Below, one piece after another: positions 32,883-42,459 of a DNA stretch of 64,000 nucleotides. Below the pieces are notes generated by a model. That model had not been told where the DNA came from and did no database searches. It worked only from the letters and a program-made list of their open reading frames with translations. Every line of letters begins with the position of its first letter. Position 1 is the first letter of the stretch. This stretch comes from Hansfordia pulvinata (lineage: Eukaryota; Ascomycota; Sordariomycetes; Xylariales), in the NCBI GenBank assembly GCA_006538405.1, contig BJKQ01000025.1, positions 62,001 to 126,000 on the forward strand, written 5' to 3'. Position numbers and translations under genes: made by a program.

Positions 32883-34469
32883 ATGTTGAAGTCTTCTGTG
32901 TCTTCCGCGGCGTCTGCCGCGTTCTACCTTCTCGTCTTCGTCGTCGTCGCTGTCGTCCCCACCGATCAAGCCAGCTCCCGCCGTGGCCAGACAACGTGCT
33001 CTTCCTCTTCTCTGGGCGCCGTGGTGCCGCCTCCCGGGTGCACCGTGCTGAACACGACGGCCACTGAGCGGCGCCAGGTCACGTATTTGGACGACGCGGC
33101 GCCCGTCGACATCTGCGACATTGAGATCTATACGACCCACGCCAGCGCCGGCGACGCGGTTCGCACCGCCGTGTGGCTCCCCCTGCAGGACTGGAACGGG
33201 CGCTTCCTGGGCACCGGCGGCGGCGGCTTCGTGGCCGGCTACTTCGACCCGGCGCTGGGCGCGGCTGCGGCCGCCGGGTTCGCCGCCGCGTCGACCGACG
33301 CCGGGGTCGGTCTCTCGGGGGATCCCTCGGGATGGGCACAGGACGAGCAGCTCGTCCAGAACTTTGTCCACCTCAGCGTGCACGAGATGACGGCCCTGGG
33401 CAAGCAGCTGACCGAGCGCTTCTTCGGGTCCGCTCCGCACCACAGCTACTGGAGCGGCTGCAGCACGGGCGGCAGACAGGGGCTCAGCGAGGCCCAGCGC
33501 TACCCGGACGACTACGACGGCATCCTGGCCCTGGCGCCCGCCGTCCACTGGGACCGCATCATGCCCGCGGACCTCTGGCCGCACGTCGTCCAGCAGCAGG
33601 CCGGGGGGTTCGCCAGCGCGTGCGCCCTGGACGCCATCGGCAACGCGAGCGTGGCCGCCTGCGACGGCCTGGACGGCGCCGTGGACGGCTTGGTTGGGCG
33701 GCCGCTGCGTTGCGATTTCGACGCCCGCAGTGTGATCGGCGATTCTGTGTGCTGCGGCGACGGCGGCGGCGACTCAACGACGAAGATCACGGCGCGAGAC
33801 GCCGAGGTGTGGAATCTCATCAAGGACGGGCCGAGGGACGCAGAGGGCAGGCGGCTCTGGCACGGTCTGCTGCCGGGCACCCCGTACCGCGAGACGGCGA
33901 GCGAGGCGCCCTTCCGCGACTCGGACAGCTGGATCCGCGACTTTGTGCTTCGCCAGCCCCGTGACAACATCACCGCCTCCAAGGTTACTTACGTGGAGTA
34001 CGGCGAGCTGTTCGCACGGTCCGTGGCGGGCTTCGACGCCCTCTGGGCCACCGACCAGGCAGACCTGTCGGCCTTCCGCGCGGCAGGCGGCAAGATGCTG
34101 ACCTGGCACGGGCTGGCTGACCAGCTCATCGCCGTGCAGGGCACGCTCGACTACTGGGACGCGGTGGTGGCCGCAAACACTGCGGCCGAAGGGGCCTCTG
34201 CCGCTCCTGCCCCTATCGACGACTTCTACCGGCTGTTTCTCGCCCCGGGGGTCGGCCACTGTGGCGGCGGCGCCGGGCCTGCGCCCAGCATCCCGCTGTC
34301 GGCGATGGTCAAGTGGGTGGAGGAGAGCAGCCCGCCTGCCACTCTGCCGGCCCGCGGGAACGGGCAGTCGAGGGAGTTGTGTCTCCATCCAAAGCAGCTG
34401 GCTTATAGCGGCAGCGGGAACGTTGCGGACGCGGCGAGCTGGGGCTGTGTTGGCGATCATTCTATCTAG
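32883..34469 (+). CDS. Tannase / feruloyl esterase family secreted hydrolase
   Basis: A single exon of 528 aa, starting at an ATG followed by a hydrophobic leader (AAFYLLVFVVVAVVP). Members hydrolyse ester bonds of gallotannins or feruloylated plant polysaccharides outside the cell. The family's CS-D-HC arrangement is complete: GCSTGG (C193, S194 nucleophile), D413 in HGLADQLI, and H459-C460 in GVGHCGGG; the two cysteines are expected to form the disulphide linking the active-site loops. A calcium-loop-like CDGLDGAVDGLV is present, as are GGGGFVAGY and ALAPAVHWDRI. Length matches fungal tannase/FaeB proteins. It is intronless and markedly GC-rich at third positions compared with its neighbours, which makes long shadow frames. 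Whether it acts on tannins or ferulates cannot be judged. Confidence 0.95.
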   Translation: MLKSSVSSAASAAFYLLVFVVVAVVPTDQASSRRGQTTCSSSSLGAVVPPPGCTVLNTTATERRQVTYLDDAAPVDICDIEIYTTHASAGDAVRTAVWLPLQDWNGRFLGTGGGGFVAGYFDPALGAAAAAGFAAASTDAGVGLSGDPSGWAQDEQLVQNFVHLSVHEMTALGKQLTERFFGSAPHHSYWSGCSTGGRQGLSEAQRYPDDYDGILALAPAVHWDRIMPADLWPHVVQQQAGGFASACALDAIGNASVAACDGLDGAVDGLVGRPLRCDFDARSVIGDSVCCGDGGGDSTTKITARDAEVWNLIKDGPRDAEGRRLWHGLLPGTPYRETASEAPFRDSDSWIRDFVLRQPRDNITASKVTYVEYGELFARSVAGFDALWATDQADLSAFRAAGGKMLTWHGLADQLIAVQGTLDYWDAVVAANTAAEGASAAPAPIDDFYRLFLAPGVGHCGGGAGPAPSIPLSAMVKWVEESSPPATLPARGNGQSRELCLHPKQLAYSGSGNVADAASWGCVGDHSI

Positions 34470-35410
34470 CCTGCCTGGTAATCGTACCCTCGATCGTCAG
34501 CCTCTGTTGTGTAAGCGTAGCGGTTGGTAGACCAGTGCAGTGTATATTGCTATTCAACGCGGGCCCTTTGTCTACCGAAGACTCTACACATCTCGTTCCT
34601 CAATCGGTCGCTGCGAGACACTCAGACGATGACCGTGCCCGGTTGCGACACCGGTGTGGTGGCTTGCACACTGAACAAACTAACATGCTGCCTCGGCTTA
34701 TCGAGCCACTCCGTACTCCCTTGGTCGGACTCGTAAGCAACAAGCTACAACATGAAAGGATCCGCGAGGGGTGAACGGCGTGAAAAGAGATGGCTACGTT
34801 GCTTGCTTAGCGTCGCCGCTACGGGTCTCGACAGTTCCCGAGCTCGACATTCAAGCCAGCTTTGACCGATCTTGACAAGAGAGGCCATTCATTCCTTTTC
34901 CCGAGGACACGGCAGGGCGCAGCAGAACCATCACGAAGTCTTTCGGCAGTTCGGCCTGCTAGACAGCAATGGAAAGTCACCATTGAGGAGCCGCAGGTAC
35001 CGAACACGAAGGGGACGGATCATCGTCGCAACCAAGACCAGATCGGGTCGCCGACTCAACGTTACGCACGCAGTATCCATACGCTTACGTGACTGACTTC
35101 CGGTGTACACGCGGCCCACATGGCGCCAACAACAGGCCCGGCTTTCGGGTCACCCCGAGGCCTCGTATTCTGAATAGCTTCATCCCTCGCCGTGCTAGCT
35201 TCTGCAGGCTTCTCCAGGGGCTCCTACGAACAAGGGAAGACCGCTAGAAAACACACGCGTTCGGAAAATATATAGATGACCCGAGGTGCCGGACGTCCCT
35301 CTCGTTCCGATGCGTGCAAGCCAATCCCATCAGCACCGCGTTCACGCCCACTTTCAACAGTCCTGAATCAACACCACCTATCAAGCAGAAGATCTAACCC
35401 GGAATCCATC
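34470..35410. other. Intergenic region, nothing recognised
   Basis: Frames shorter than 80 codons only. 35270-35410 has a TATATA-like word (AAATATATAGATG near 35267) and a pyrimidine/CAAC-rich leader, the probable promoter of the next gene. Confidence 0.4.
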
Positions 35411-36061
35411 ATGGTCAGATCGACGCTTCTCTCCGCCACTGCGCTTCTGGGCAGCACACTTGCGACCGCCGTGCCGCGTGCCTCGGCCACGGCGCAAGCG
35501 TTCCAGCTGCGCGCACACGTCATTGGTGTGAACGACCCCGTCTCGATCGAGGGCCGAATGCTGTCCATCAACGCCACGAGTGCCGGCGCCTGCACGGCGA
35601 GCCTCGTTCTCACGAGCGACGACGGCGGCGCCGCCGCCGATGCCGCCACCTTTTACGAGGCAAGCGGTGGCGTCCGCGCTTTCGGCTTCCCCGCAGCGGG
35701 CGGCACAGCCGGCATGGTCGCCGCGGGGGCCGGCACGGCGACCGTTCCGGGCACCAGTATAGTCCACCTGGCCTGCGACGACCAGACCGCGGGCATCTCG
35801 GTGGACCCCTTGGGAACCGGCCTGGCCTACACCGAGCCACTTCCCAACACGCCGGCCGGCGAGACCCAGGCGGGCGGCTGGATGGCCTGCCCCAGCTCTC
35901 TGCTTGGTGACGCCCCGGGGACCCCGGCCACGACGTACCTGAGCTACCGGGAGGGCGGCCAGCGGGATCTTGCCGCGTGTACCGCGATTCAGCTCTTGCC
36001 CATTTGCGCCTCCCCTCCCTGGCCAATGAGCAGTGTCAACACGGTGAACTGCCAGGATTGA
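35411..36061 (+). CDS. Small secreted protein of unknown function, 216 aa
   Basis: Single exon from the ATG at 35411 (CATCATGG). Signal peptide at about residues 1-20 (MVRSTLLSATALLGSTLATA). The mature protein starts with QAFQLRAHVIG, then alternates short beta-like strands rich in Ala/Gly/Thr with four or more spaced cysteines (GACTAS, HLACDD, WMACPS, LLPICAS). The pattern QAFQLRAHV-G-D plus a Cys/Trp-containing C-terminus (GGWMACP, AACTAIQLLPIC) resembles a lineage-restricted secreted fungal family of unknown function (I think of DUF7907-like proteins but cannot verify it). Likely extracellular beta-rich protein. Confidence 0.8.
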   Translation: MVRSTLLSATALLGSTLATAVPRASATAQAFQLRAHVIGVNDPVSIEGRMLSINATSAGACTASLVLTSDDGGAAADAATFYEASGGVRAFGFPAAGGTAGMVAAGAGTATVPGTSIVHLACDDQTAGISVDPLGTGLAYTEPLPNTPAGETQAGGWMACPSSLLGDAPGTPATTYLSYREGGQRDLAACTAIQLLPICASPPWPMSSVNTVNCQD

Positions 36062-38733
36062 GGGCGGAATGGACGCCGACTGTGGTCTGTCAAGACTTGA
36101 GCGACGGGAACTCAAGATCGTCCAGTGCTTGCAGTGCCACGAACGACCTAAGCCACATGTCTTAATCGCCAGCGCATCTTTGGAAAGGGGGGGAGGTGAT
36201 ATTGTAGCCGACTGACTTCTTCTAATTAATAGCTATGTTCTTGAGAAACTACAGTCTTACTGGGTTTGCTGTTATTGACAGCACCCAGCTGGACGTGTCT
36301 AGTTTTCCGTCTTTCCTTCCAGTGTTCTCGCCTCGGGGGTCGGGGCTCCAAGGTTTCCGAGCTTCCCCAGAGGATTTCATTGAGAGGGCGTCTGCCGCTA
36401 CAACCACATTCCATTGTAATATTGACGTGCAGGAACTTGAGCCGTCGATCTGCACAGACACCCACCACGTCAAGAGAAGCCTAAGCGTGTTGCCGCGCGG
36501 GCTCTTATCGACGCAGGGTTTCATTGCAAGAGAAGGCTTCCTCAACGTCAAGACCTGGGGAACGGATGGTTGCGTCCGGCCGGCATATTGGCTTCACTTC
36601 AGCCCTCACGAACGTAAATACTCCAAGACTCGCTCACCCTCTGTCTACCCCAGTCCCGATACACAATCCTGATCTCTGCACGTATGAGGCCATTCCGACT
36701 GATACCTCTGTGCCTGTAACGAGCCCCTGTCTCCCCCCATCAACGCCATTGTCGAACAAGGGCACAAGCCATTGCATACTAGTCTTCGTACTGAAAAGAG
36801 ACGACTTTGCGTATTGATTCGGAATACTTGCGCGCGCTATTCCCAAGAATCGGTGCTTGATGGGTCCGATCCCGAGAGGACACGAGCACGTCTCGCATCG
36901 GACCTTTGTCACCATTCTACAGGGCCGCCTGGTTGGGACATGATGCACAGCACTGTCAAGGATCCCTCGCAGGCCGCGTGAACCCATGCACGAGCTGCAC
37001 GAGCATTATTTACCGCGATGCTTCTGATCAAAACAGGCTCCGTGGCCGTCATGAACCAGAGGTAGCCACACTGCCATATTGGGAGGGTAGCCGGCCCCTG
37101 TCGGTCGATAATGTAGGCCTGCCTGCATGTGTCAGCGGGTGGAAAAGCAGCCGTCCACGGCAGTGCTTACTCGTACGCCCTATTGGCGCGAGCGTCTCGG
37201 CTAACGAAGCGTGCCTGGGCTTCCATTTCGACGTCAAGACGCCCGTCTACGAGTACGCGTATGTCTCTGTAACTACTTTGATATGGAACCCGAAATCAGC
37301 GTGCGGCGCCCTGACAGCCCCTCGTAGTGCTGGCGCTATGTGGTAGCTTGCCACCAAAACCCGACCAGCTCCATAAAAGCGGGCGCTGGCCCGGTTAGCA
37401 TCTACTCATAAACAGTGACAGCTACCGACGCAGTGGCGCCAAGGGACGCTTCAGGCGGATGGAAAGCGGAAGGGAGGGGGGTTTAACGACGGAGGGGACG
37501 GGAAAGTTGACCATCATCGTCCTCCACTGCTCAAACTACCCTGTCTTCTAGTTGCCCCATTGCCACGAGGATGACGGACCTTTGGGTGCGTGCTGGAGCC
37601 TTCGCACTGAACTGAAGTCTGAGACCTCTATTTACTGGTGGTATGTCCGCGGCCATGGCGTCGATGCGCCTGAGGGCAGCTGTCCTCGTACGCACGCACG
37701 ATGCCCAGCCTTGGGGCCGTTTCCACTGACACTGATAAGCAGGTGCGCGTAGGGGCATGGGTGGCTTGAACGGCGCTGCTGCTGTCAGTGTCAAGACGCA
37801 GGGCAATGCCGAATCACCGCAAGCTCTCTTGGCCGGGGCTACACTGCATGCAATGGCGATCCAGGAGCGGCTACCTTGGCGTAAGATCGATCATCGTGAC
37901 GCTAAACAGGGAAGCGGTGCGGTCTTTGCGCTCGGCAAAACCCGATCCCTGGGCACCTCACCAGGGCTCACGAGCTATTGGACTCCGGCAGTAGACTAAG
38001 TTAGCACGAACCTTCTTGTGCTTCTATCCCGACAGCGTCTTGGAATCGGCAGCCCTATCCCGCGCCAATTTTGCTGTCTTTAACCACTCGCCACTGCCAG
38101 AATATGGCGACTACGAACCCCGACTACTCCGCTACTTCCAGATCGGCTACTTCCGCCATCTTGAAAGCTTTACAGTTCCTGTGTGGTCTTTGTGCGGTGT
38201 GGCATGTGAGACCGTGAAAGCTCTACGTAGCACGACACATCGAAACGTGGAGGCAAAGACGATAGAATCATGACGAGCTGCCGGAAGTCAGCCCACGAAG
38301 AGGTGACCCAGCCAGCAGGATCACTACTTGCTGGATCATCAGCCCTTGGATGACATGGCTTGTTCACGTACTGTTGACTTGCAGTAATCAGCCCGGCATC
38401 CCCCGCCCCAGCGTGGCTGGCAATACTCGCACTCCCTCCCGGCACGTGCATTTCTGCCTCCAGTGTGGCAGGCAGACTGCCTACCTAAGCTAGCCACGAG
38501 TATGACCCTGGGCGCAGATCCCGACTTGGCCAGATACCCCCATGTACGGACCAGACAAGATCAGGATCGATCTACTGCTGCTATCAGTTGGAGATACCCA
38601 GCCGCGATGCAGGAACCTGGGGTTCCCCGCATTAGACCGAACCGCGTGGTGGGAACCCTGTCTTCTACGCCGTATCCCGTGGACCAAATCAATGGAAGCA
38701 TGCATCACTGCCGCTCCGGCGTCCTATAGCCTG

Positions 38734-38769
<36 letters not shown>

Positions 38770-39045
38770 TGGATGTGTGTATGTGCCGGCGTGTGGGAAA
38801 GGGGCCCAAAGGATGCGGTTGTGAGCACGCCACTGCAGTGTCGCTTCATCCTTACATATAGCCACGTCCTCCCTGGCGTACAAAGTGTTCAAGAGCGGGC
38901 AGCAGTGCGCCTGTCAGAAGGATTTCGACACTCAGCATCCAACACGCCCGCCGCCACTGGGTTTTACCAGTACACACACACACACTCTTTCTCTCTCTCT
39001 CTTTCTCTCTGGATCCTATACAGCAACCACCAACATCCACTCATC
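36062..39045. other. Intergenic region with microsatellites
   Basis: Three kilobases without a supported gene; frames up to 146 codons have no family features. It contains a (TG)15 run at 38736-38765 and, in the leader of the next gene, an (AC)n then CT-rich tract (38969-39010). Confidence 0.4.
38736..38765. repeat. (TG)n microsatellite
   Basis: About 15 uninterrupted TG units, 280 bases upstream of the receptor gene. Confidence 0.95.
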
Positions 39046-40230
39046 ATGGCGACCACTCCAGGCGGCACGGGCGAGCCGGCACCCGATCGGGTCCATGGTT
39101 TCATCGCCGGTCTTTGGACTCTCACTGCCATTGCAGCTTTGGCGGTCGTTCTGCGCTTCATCTTCCAGACCAAGCGGCGCAGACCGAGCTGCGACGACGG
39201 GTTCATGGTCTGGGCTCTGGTGAGTAAGCCCCTCCAGCCTCCAATGGCAGACACACTCCAGGTTCCTGACAGTGCTGCCGTACCAGGTGGCCTTCATTGG
39301 CTGGAGTGCCACATTGACTCTCTACTTGCAAGCGGGCGGCGCCAATCACCTGAGCGACGTGGCTTCGCATGGCGTCGAGGCCGTGGCCTGGGTCCAGAAG
39401 CTGAACTGGATTGCCCAGATCATGGGCGTCCTGGGCATCTGCTTTGGAAAGGTGTCCGTGGCCTCTCTGCTCCTGCAGATTGTCAAGTCCACGAACCTGA
39501 TGTGGCAGCGGACCTACCTTTGGGTCTGCTGCGTCATTGTTCCCACTGTCATCACCGTGGTGTACGTCGTGTTAGCCCTCGCGCAGTGCAGACCTCGCGC
39601 CGCATTATGGGACCCGCGAGTCGAGGGCATGTGCCTCGACCCGAGCGTCATGAGCAGCTATGCGATATTCACGTCAGGTAGGTCTTCCCCACCCACGACG
39701 CAACGGGAGTCGAGGAGAGTCACTAACAAGGCTTTTCTTTCTCTCTCTCGTCAGCTTACAACACCTTCGTGGTCGCCTCGTTGGCGCTTCTACCCGTCAC
39801 AATCTTCTGGAGGCTCAAGAGCAAGCAGATCGAGAAGGCCCAGCTCATGATCATGTTTGGGCTCAACATTCTCACCTCGATCTGCGCCGGGGTCAAGACG
39901 CGCTATGCCGGGGCGCTGTCCGACCGCGACGATCTCACCTGGGCGACGTACGAGATCTTCGCCTGGGGCACCGCGGAGCTCTTCCTCATCATCGTCTGCG
40001 GCACAATGCCCTGCCTGCGGCCGCTGATGCAGTGGATTGGCAGTACGACTGCATCCTTCACCGCCCTGGTCTCTTCAACGAGATCCCACCAGAGATTCGA
40101 CAAGAAGGACTCCCAGTCGACCGACGTCGCTCACGCAAGCCAACACAGCTATCGGCCTGCTTCTTCGCAGCAATGTCCCAAAAAGTTCATGGAGAGCGAC
40201 GAGCTCGAGTTAATTAGCAGCCCAGTTTGA
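39046..40230 (+). CDS. Pth11-like rhodopsin-domain integral membrane protein (putative GPCR)
   Basis: Three exons: 39046-39219, 39287-39677 and 39755-40230, encoding 346 aa with consistent phases. Seven hydrophobic segments are visible: HGFIAGLWTLTAIAALAVVLRF, VAFIGWSATLTLYL, QIMGVLGICFGKVSVASLLL, WVCCVIVPTVITVVYVVLA, YNTFVVASLALLPVTIFW, LMIMFGLNILTSIC and TWATYEIFAWGTAELFLIIVCG. Family signatures include CDDGFMVWAL after helix 1, FGKVSVASLLL, LAQCRPRAALWDP-C, and W-AYE-type WATYEIFAWG followed by ELFLIIVCGTMPCLRPL. The tail is Ser/Lys-rich and cytosolic. These receptor-like proteins are abundant in plant-associated ascomycetes. The CFEM domain of PTH11 itself is absent. A CT-rich leader precedes the ATG. 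Confidence 0.9.
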
Positions 40231-40278
40231 ATTGGGATCAAGTTACTGTTGTTGTATTGAAACCTGCTGCAGAATATC

Positions 40279-40956
40279 TTAGAGAGTGCTTAGCACGGCC
40301 GCCATGATAATGACCATAAGAAACACGAGCGAAGCGAACTTGACCCCGAATTTTGTCTGTGGATGCATATCGTGCCACCCTTGCGCGATCTTACGACCGG
40401 CGCTTTTCAACTTCTGCTTACAGTAAGATGAAACCGCGCGCACACGATCATTGGCAAAAGGCTTCGCCAAAGTCTCTCCAATATCCTTCATGCGGTCTTT
40501 GAACTTGTCGTTGGACTGGAGGTTCTCAAGGCCTGTCATCTCTGCCTGCGTCCATTCCTGCTCGGCCTCTGTGCTCCCAGATGACTTGAATATTGCGAAA
40601 AAGCTGGTTGCAAAGGTGTTGAACTGCTGGTTGGCGACCTCCCACTTATCTTTATCCTCGGAGTCGTCTTTCCAGGCTTCTTTGGTTTCCTGGGCGAGCT
40701 TGTTGAATTCAGCCTTGCATTGGTGCCATCTGGAGCGGATGCAGCTGGCAGCTCTGCCCGCTTTTTCGTCGTCGGAGGAGTCCCCCATAGCAAGCACATC
40801 TCCCTTTTCAATTTCGCACACGGGCGCCGCCTCGCATGCTATAGGGGGAGACCGTGCGTCGAGGCGAAGCGAACGGTGGCCGATGGAAAGGCTAGCTCCC
40901 ATAGATAAGCCCGCCAGAAGTGGCACGAGTAGCCCAAGAAAATTTGACGGCTGCAT
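40279..40956 (-). CDS. Hypothetical secretory-pathway protein with C-terminal membrane anchor
   Basis: A single exon of 225 aa ending 48 bases from the receptor stop (convergent). N-terminal signal-type segment (FLGLLVPLLAGLSMGASL), then an acidic/lysine-rich helical middle (about residues 50-170, many Glu/Lys/Gln, for example KLAQETKEAWKDDSEDKDKWE) and a final hydrophobic span (FASLVFLMVIIMAAVL) with only four residues after it. Conserved-looking cysteines: IACEAAPVCE, SCIRSRWHQC, SYCKQ. Topology suggests a single-pass tail-anchored or GPI-like surface protein. No family recognised. Confidence 0.65.
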   Translation of the reverse strand: MQPSNFLGLLVPLLAGLSMGASLSIGHRSLRLDARSPPIACEAAPVCEIEKGDVLAMGDSSDDEKAGRAASCIRSRWHQCKAEFNKLAQETKEAWKDDSEDKDKWEVANQQFNTFATSFFAIFKSSGSTEAEQEWTQAEMTGLENLQSNDKFKDRMKDIGETLAKPFANDRVRAVSSYCKQKLKSAGRKIAQGWHDMHPQTKFGVKFASLVFLMVIIMAAVLSTL

Positions 40957-41971
40957 GATGAGGTTAAGGTCTAGAAGGGGGAGCTAGATTTCAATGTAGA
41001 TTGTTCCGAGCAGCAGAGATCAGTGTTGACCGATGGAAATCTAGGGAAACGATCGAGGCGTTCTTATAGTTATTAACGTATTCTGCTGCACGCAGACCTC
41101 ACAAGAACCCCAATTCATAAAACATCTAAATGCTCGGGCCCCTCGGCGTCCTGAGATGCCCGGGCCCCTCGGCGTCCTGAGTGGAGCATCGCCGACGTGG
41201 CAATGAAACCGGTTGACACTATCCGGGGGCGTATAAGCGTAAAGCGTATGGCCTGGCGTGTAGAAAGTCGTTCTTTTCAAGACCAATCCAAATCTGCGAA
41301 AGGCTTAATCATCGGCATCTTTGCAGATATTGGCTGGAGATCATGCAGCTGACCTTCAGTAGATGTGAGCGGCGCGCGTAAACACCAAATAACCTCTCGA
41401 GTCTCCGTCACACCTGGTTTTAAACGGGCATTGATTCTTAGTAGCTGAATAATGAGGATGTTGCCTATTCTGCCATTTTCTTGCGTCGAAAATCACAATG
41501 CCTTAATAAGAAGACTTCGCGGTGGTACGGTATTTCCGGTACACAGTCCATTAAAGCCTTGAAGACTTGACATCCACCGCGTCGGAAAAATACTAATGCC
41601 AAATGTTAAGGCATCAGGTTAAGACCCAGCGTTTATCTCTTATCTTCAGTTAAAAATAGTGCAAGTCTTCATGTTGCTAGGCACCAAGTCAACGAAACCG
41701 GTAAAGTCAGGATACATAATTGGGGCGTTGGCCGCTGCCAAGGTCACTTAGTCTAGACCTGGATGTGTGTAGCCTAAGCATTAAGGAGGCCGACACGAAA
41801 TCGAAGGATCCATGCTGTTGCTAATTTGACATCATTGAATCGGATTTAGCGATACTTTGAGCGCCCTGTCACTGCTTAAAAAGCTAGTTCTTATTCCAGC
41901 CGGCATTTCAATTCTACGGCGATCTCTTTGATCCCTGTAAACCTTTCTGAACTAAACGCAATGTTATGGTT
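40957..41971. other. Intergenic region with a 26-bp tandem duplication
   Basis: No supported gene. AT content rises after 41300. A 26-bp duplicated GC-rich unit lies at 41131-41182. Confidence 0.4.
41131..41182. repeat. Tandem duplication, two 26-bp units
   Basis: Two adjacent copies containing CGGGCCCCTCGGCGTCCTGAG, differing at two positions (TGCTC/TGCCC at the start, A/T at the end), in otherwise moderate-GC DNA. Confidence 0.85.
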
Positions 41972-42459
41972 CTACCAGGGGCACTTTGCCAGGAAATCGT
42001 ACCCCTCCTGGAAATTCGCGACATAAACTGTCGACCCTGAGGTGTGTACCACCAGGGCTTGGTTGTTTGCGTGCAAGCTCCTGTCCCCTGGTTTCTTGCT
42101 TCCAGGAGCACGTCTATAACAAACTTCCCTCCACTTCTCCCCGCTGCACTTTTGCACCAGTTCATTCTCGCGGAACTCCTTAGCATAACCAATCGTGCCG
42201 TCGGGACCAAGGATGATGCCTTGATTGTCGTATTTCGACACTGGGATAAAGCAGAACTCTTTCGCGTCGCTCTCGGGCATTCCTCTAATCCGATAGATTT
42301 GGCAAATGTTGGATTAGTAACCAGAGACCACTGCTTCGAGCCAGGTTCATAGGTCAAAGAAGAAAATCGATCCGCGACCCTGCATGGCTTTGGGAACGAA
42401 GCGGCGACCAATGTGAAAGCAGCCCCGGAAGCAAGAAGTAACGAAGATATGAGCTGCAT
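41972..42459 (-). pseudogene. Small secreted protein with a frame break
   Basis: An ATG at 42459 opens a signal peptide (MQLISSLLLASGAAFTLVAA) and about 40 residues (FSSLTYEPGSKQWSLVTNP...KSIGLEE). The coding signal then continues in another frame from about 42283 (PESDAKEFCFIPVSKYDNQG, GPDGTIGYAKEF, LVQKCSGEKWREVCYR, FQEGYDFLAKCPW) to a stop at 41972. The combined product would be about 160 aa with a cysteine-bearing secreted domain. No GT-AG intron restores phase: the one with an attractive branch site (GTTACTAATCC...GATTAG) gives the wrong phase and its neighbour GTCTCT creates a stop. I read this as a one-base lesion near 42285 or a sequencing error. Family not recognised. Confidence 0.5.

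Noticed and set aside
33079..34460. Long overlapping frames (for example 33173-33964 + and 33774-34460 -) within the tannase gene
   Set aside because: Arg/Gly/Ala-rich shadow frames caused by high third-position GC; the tannase frame carries all family motifs.
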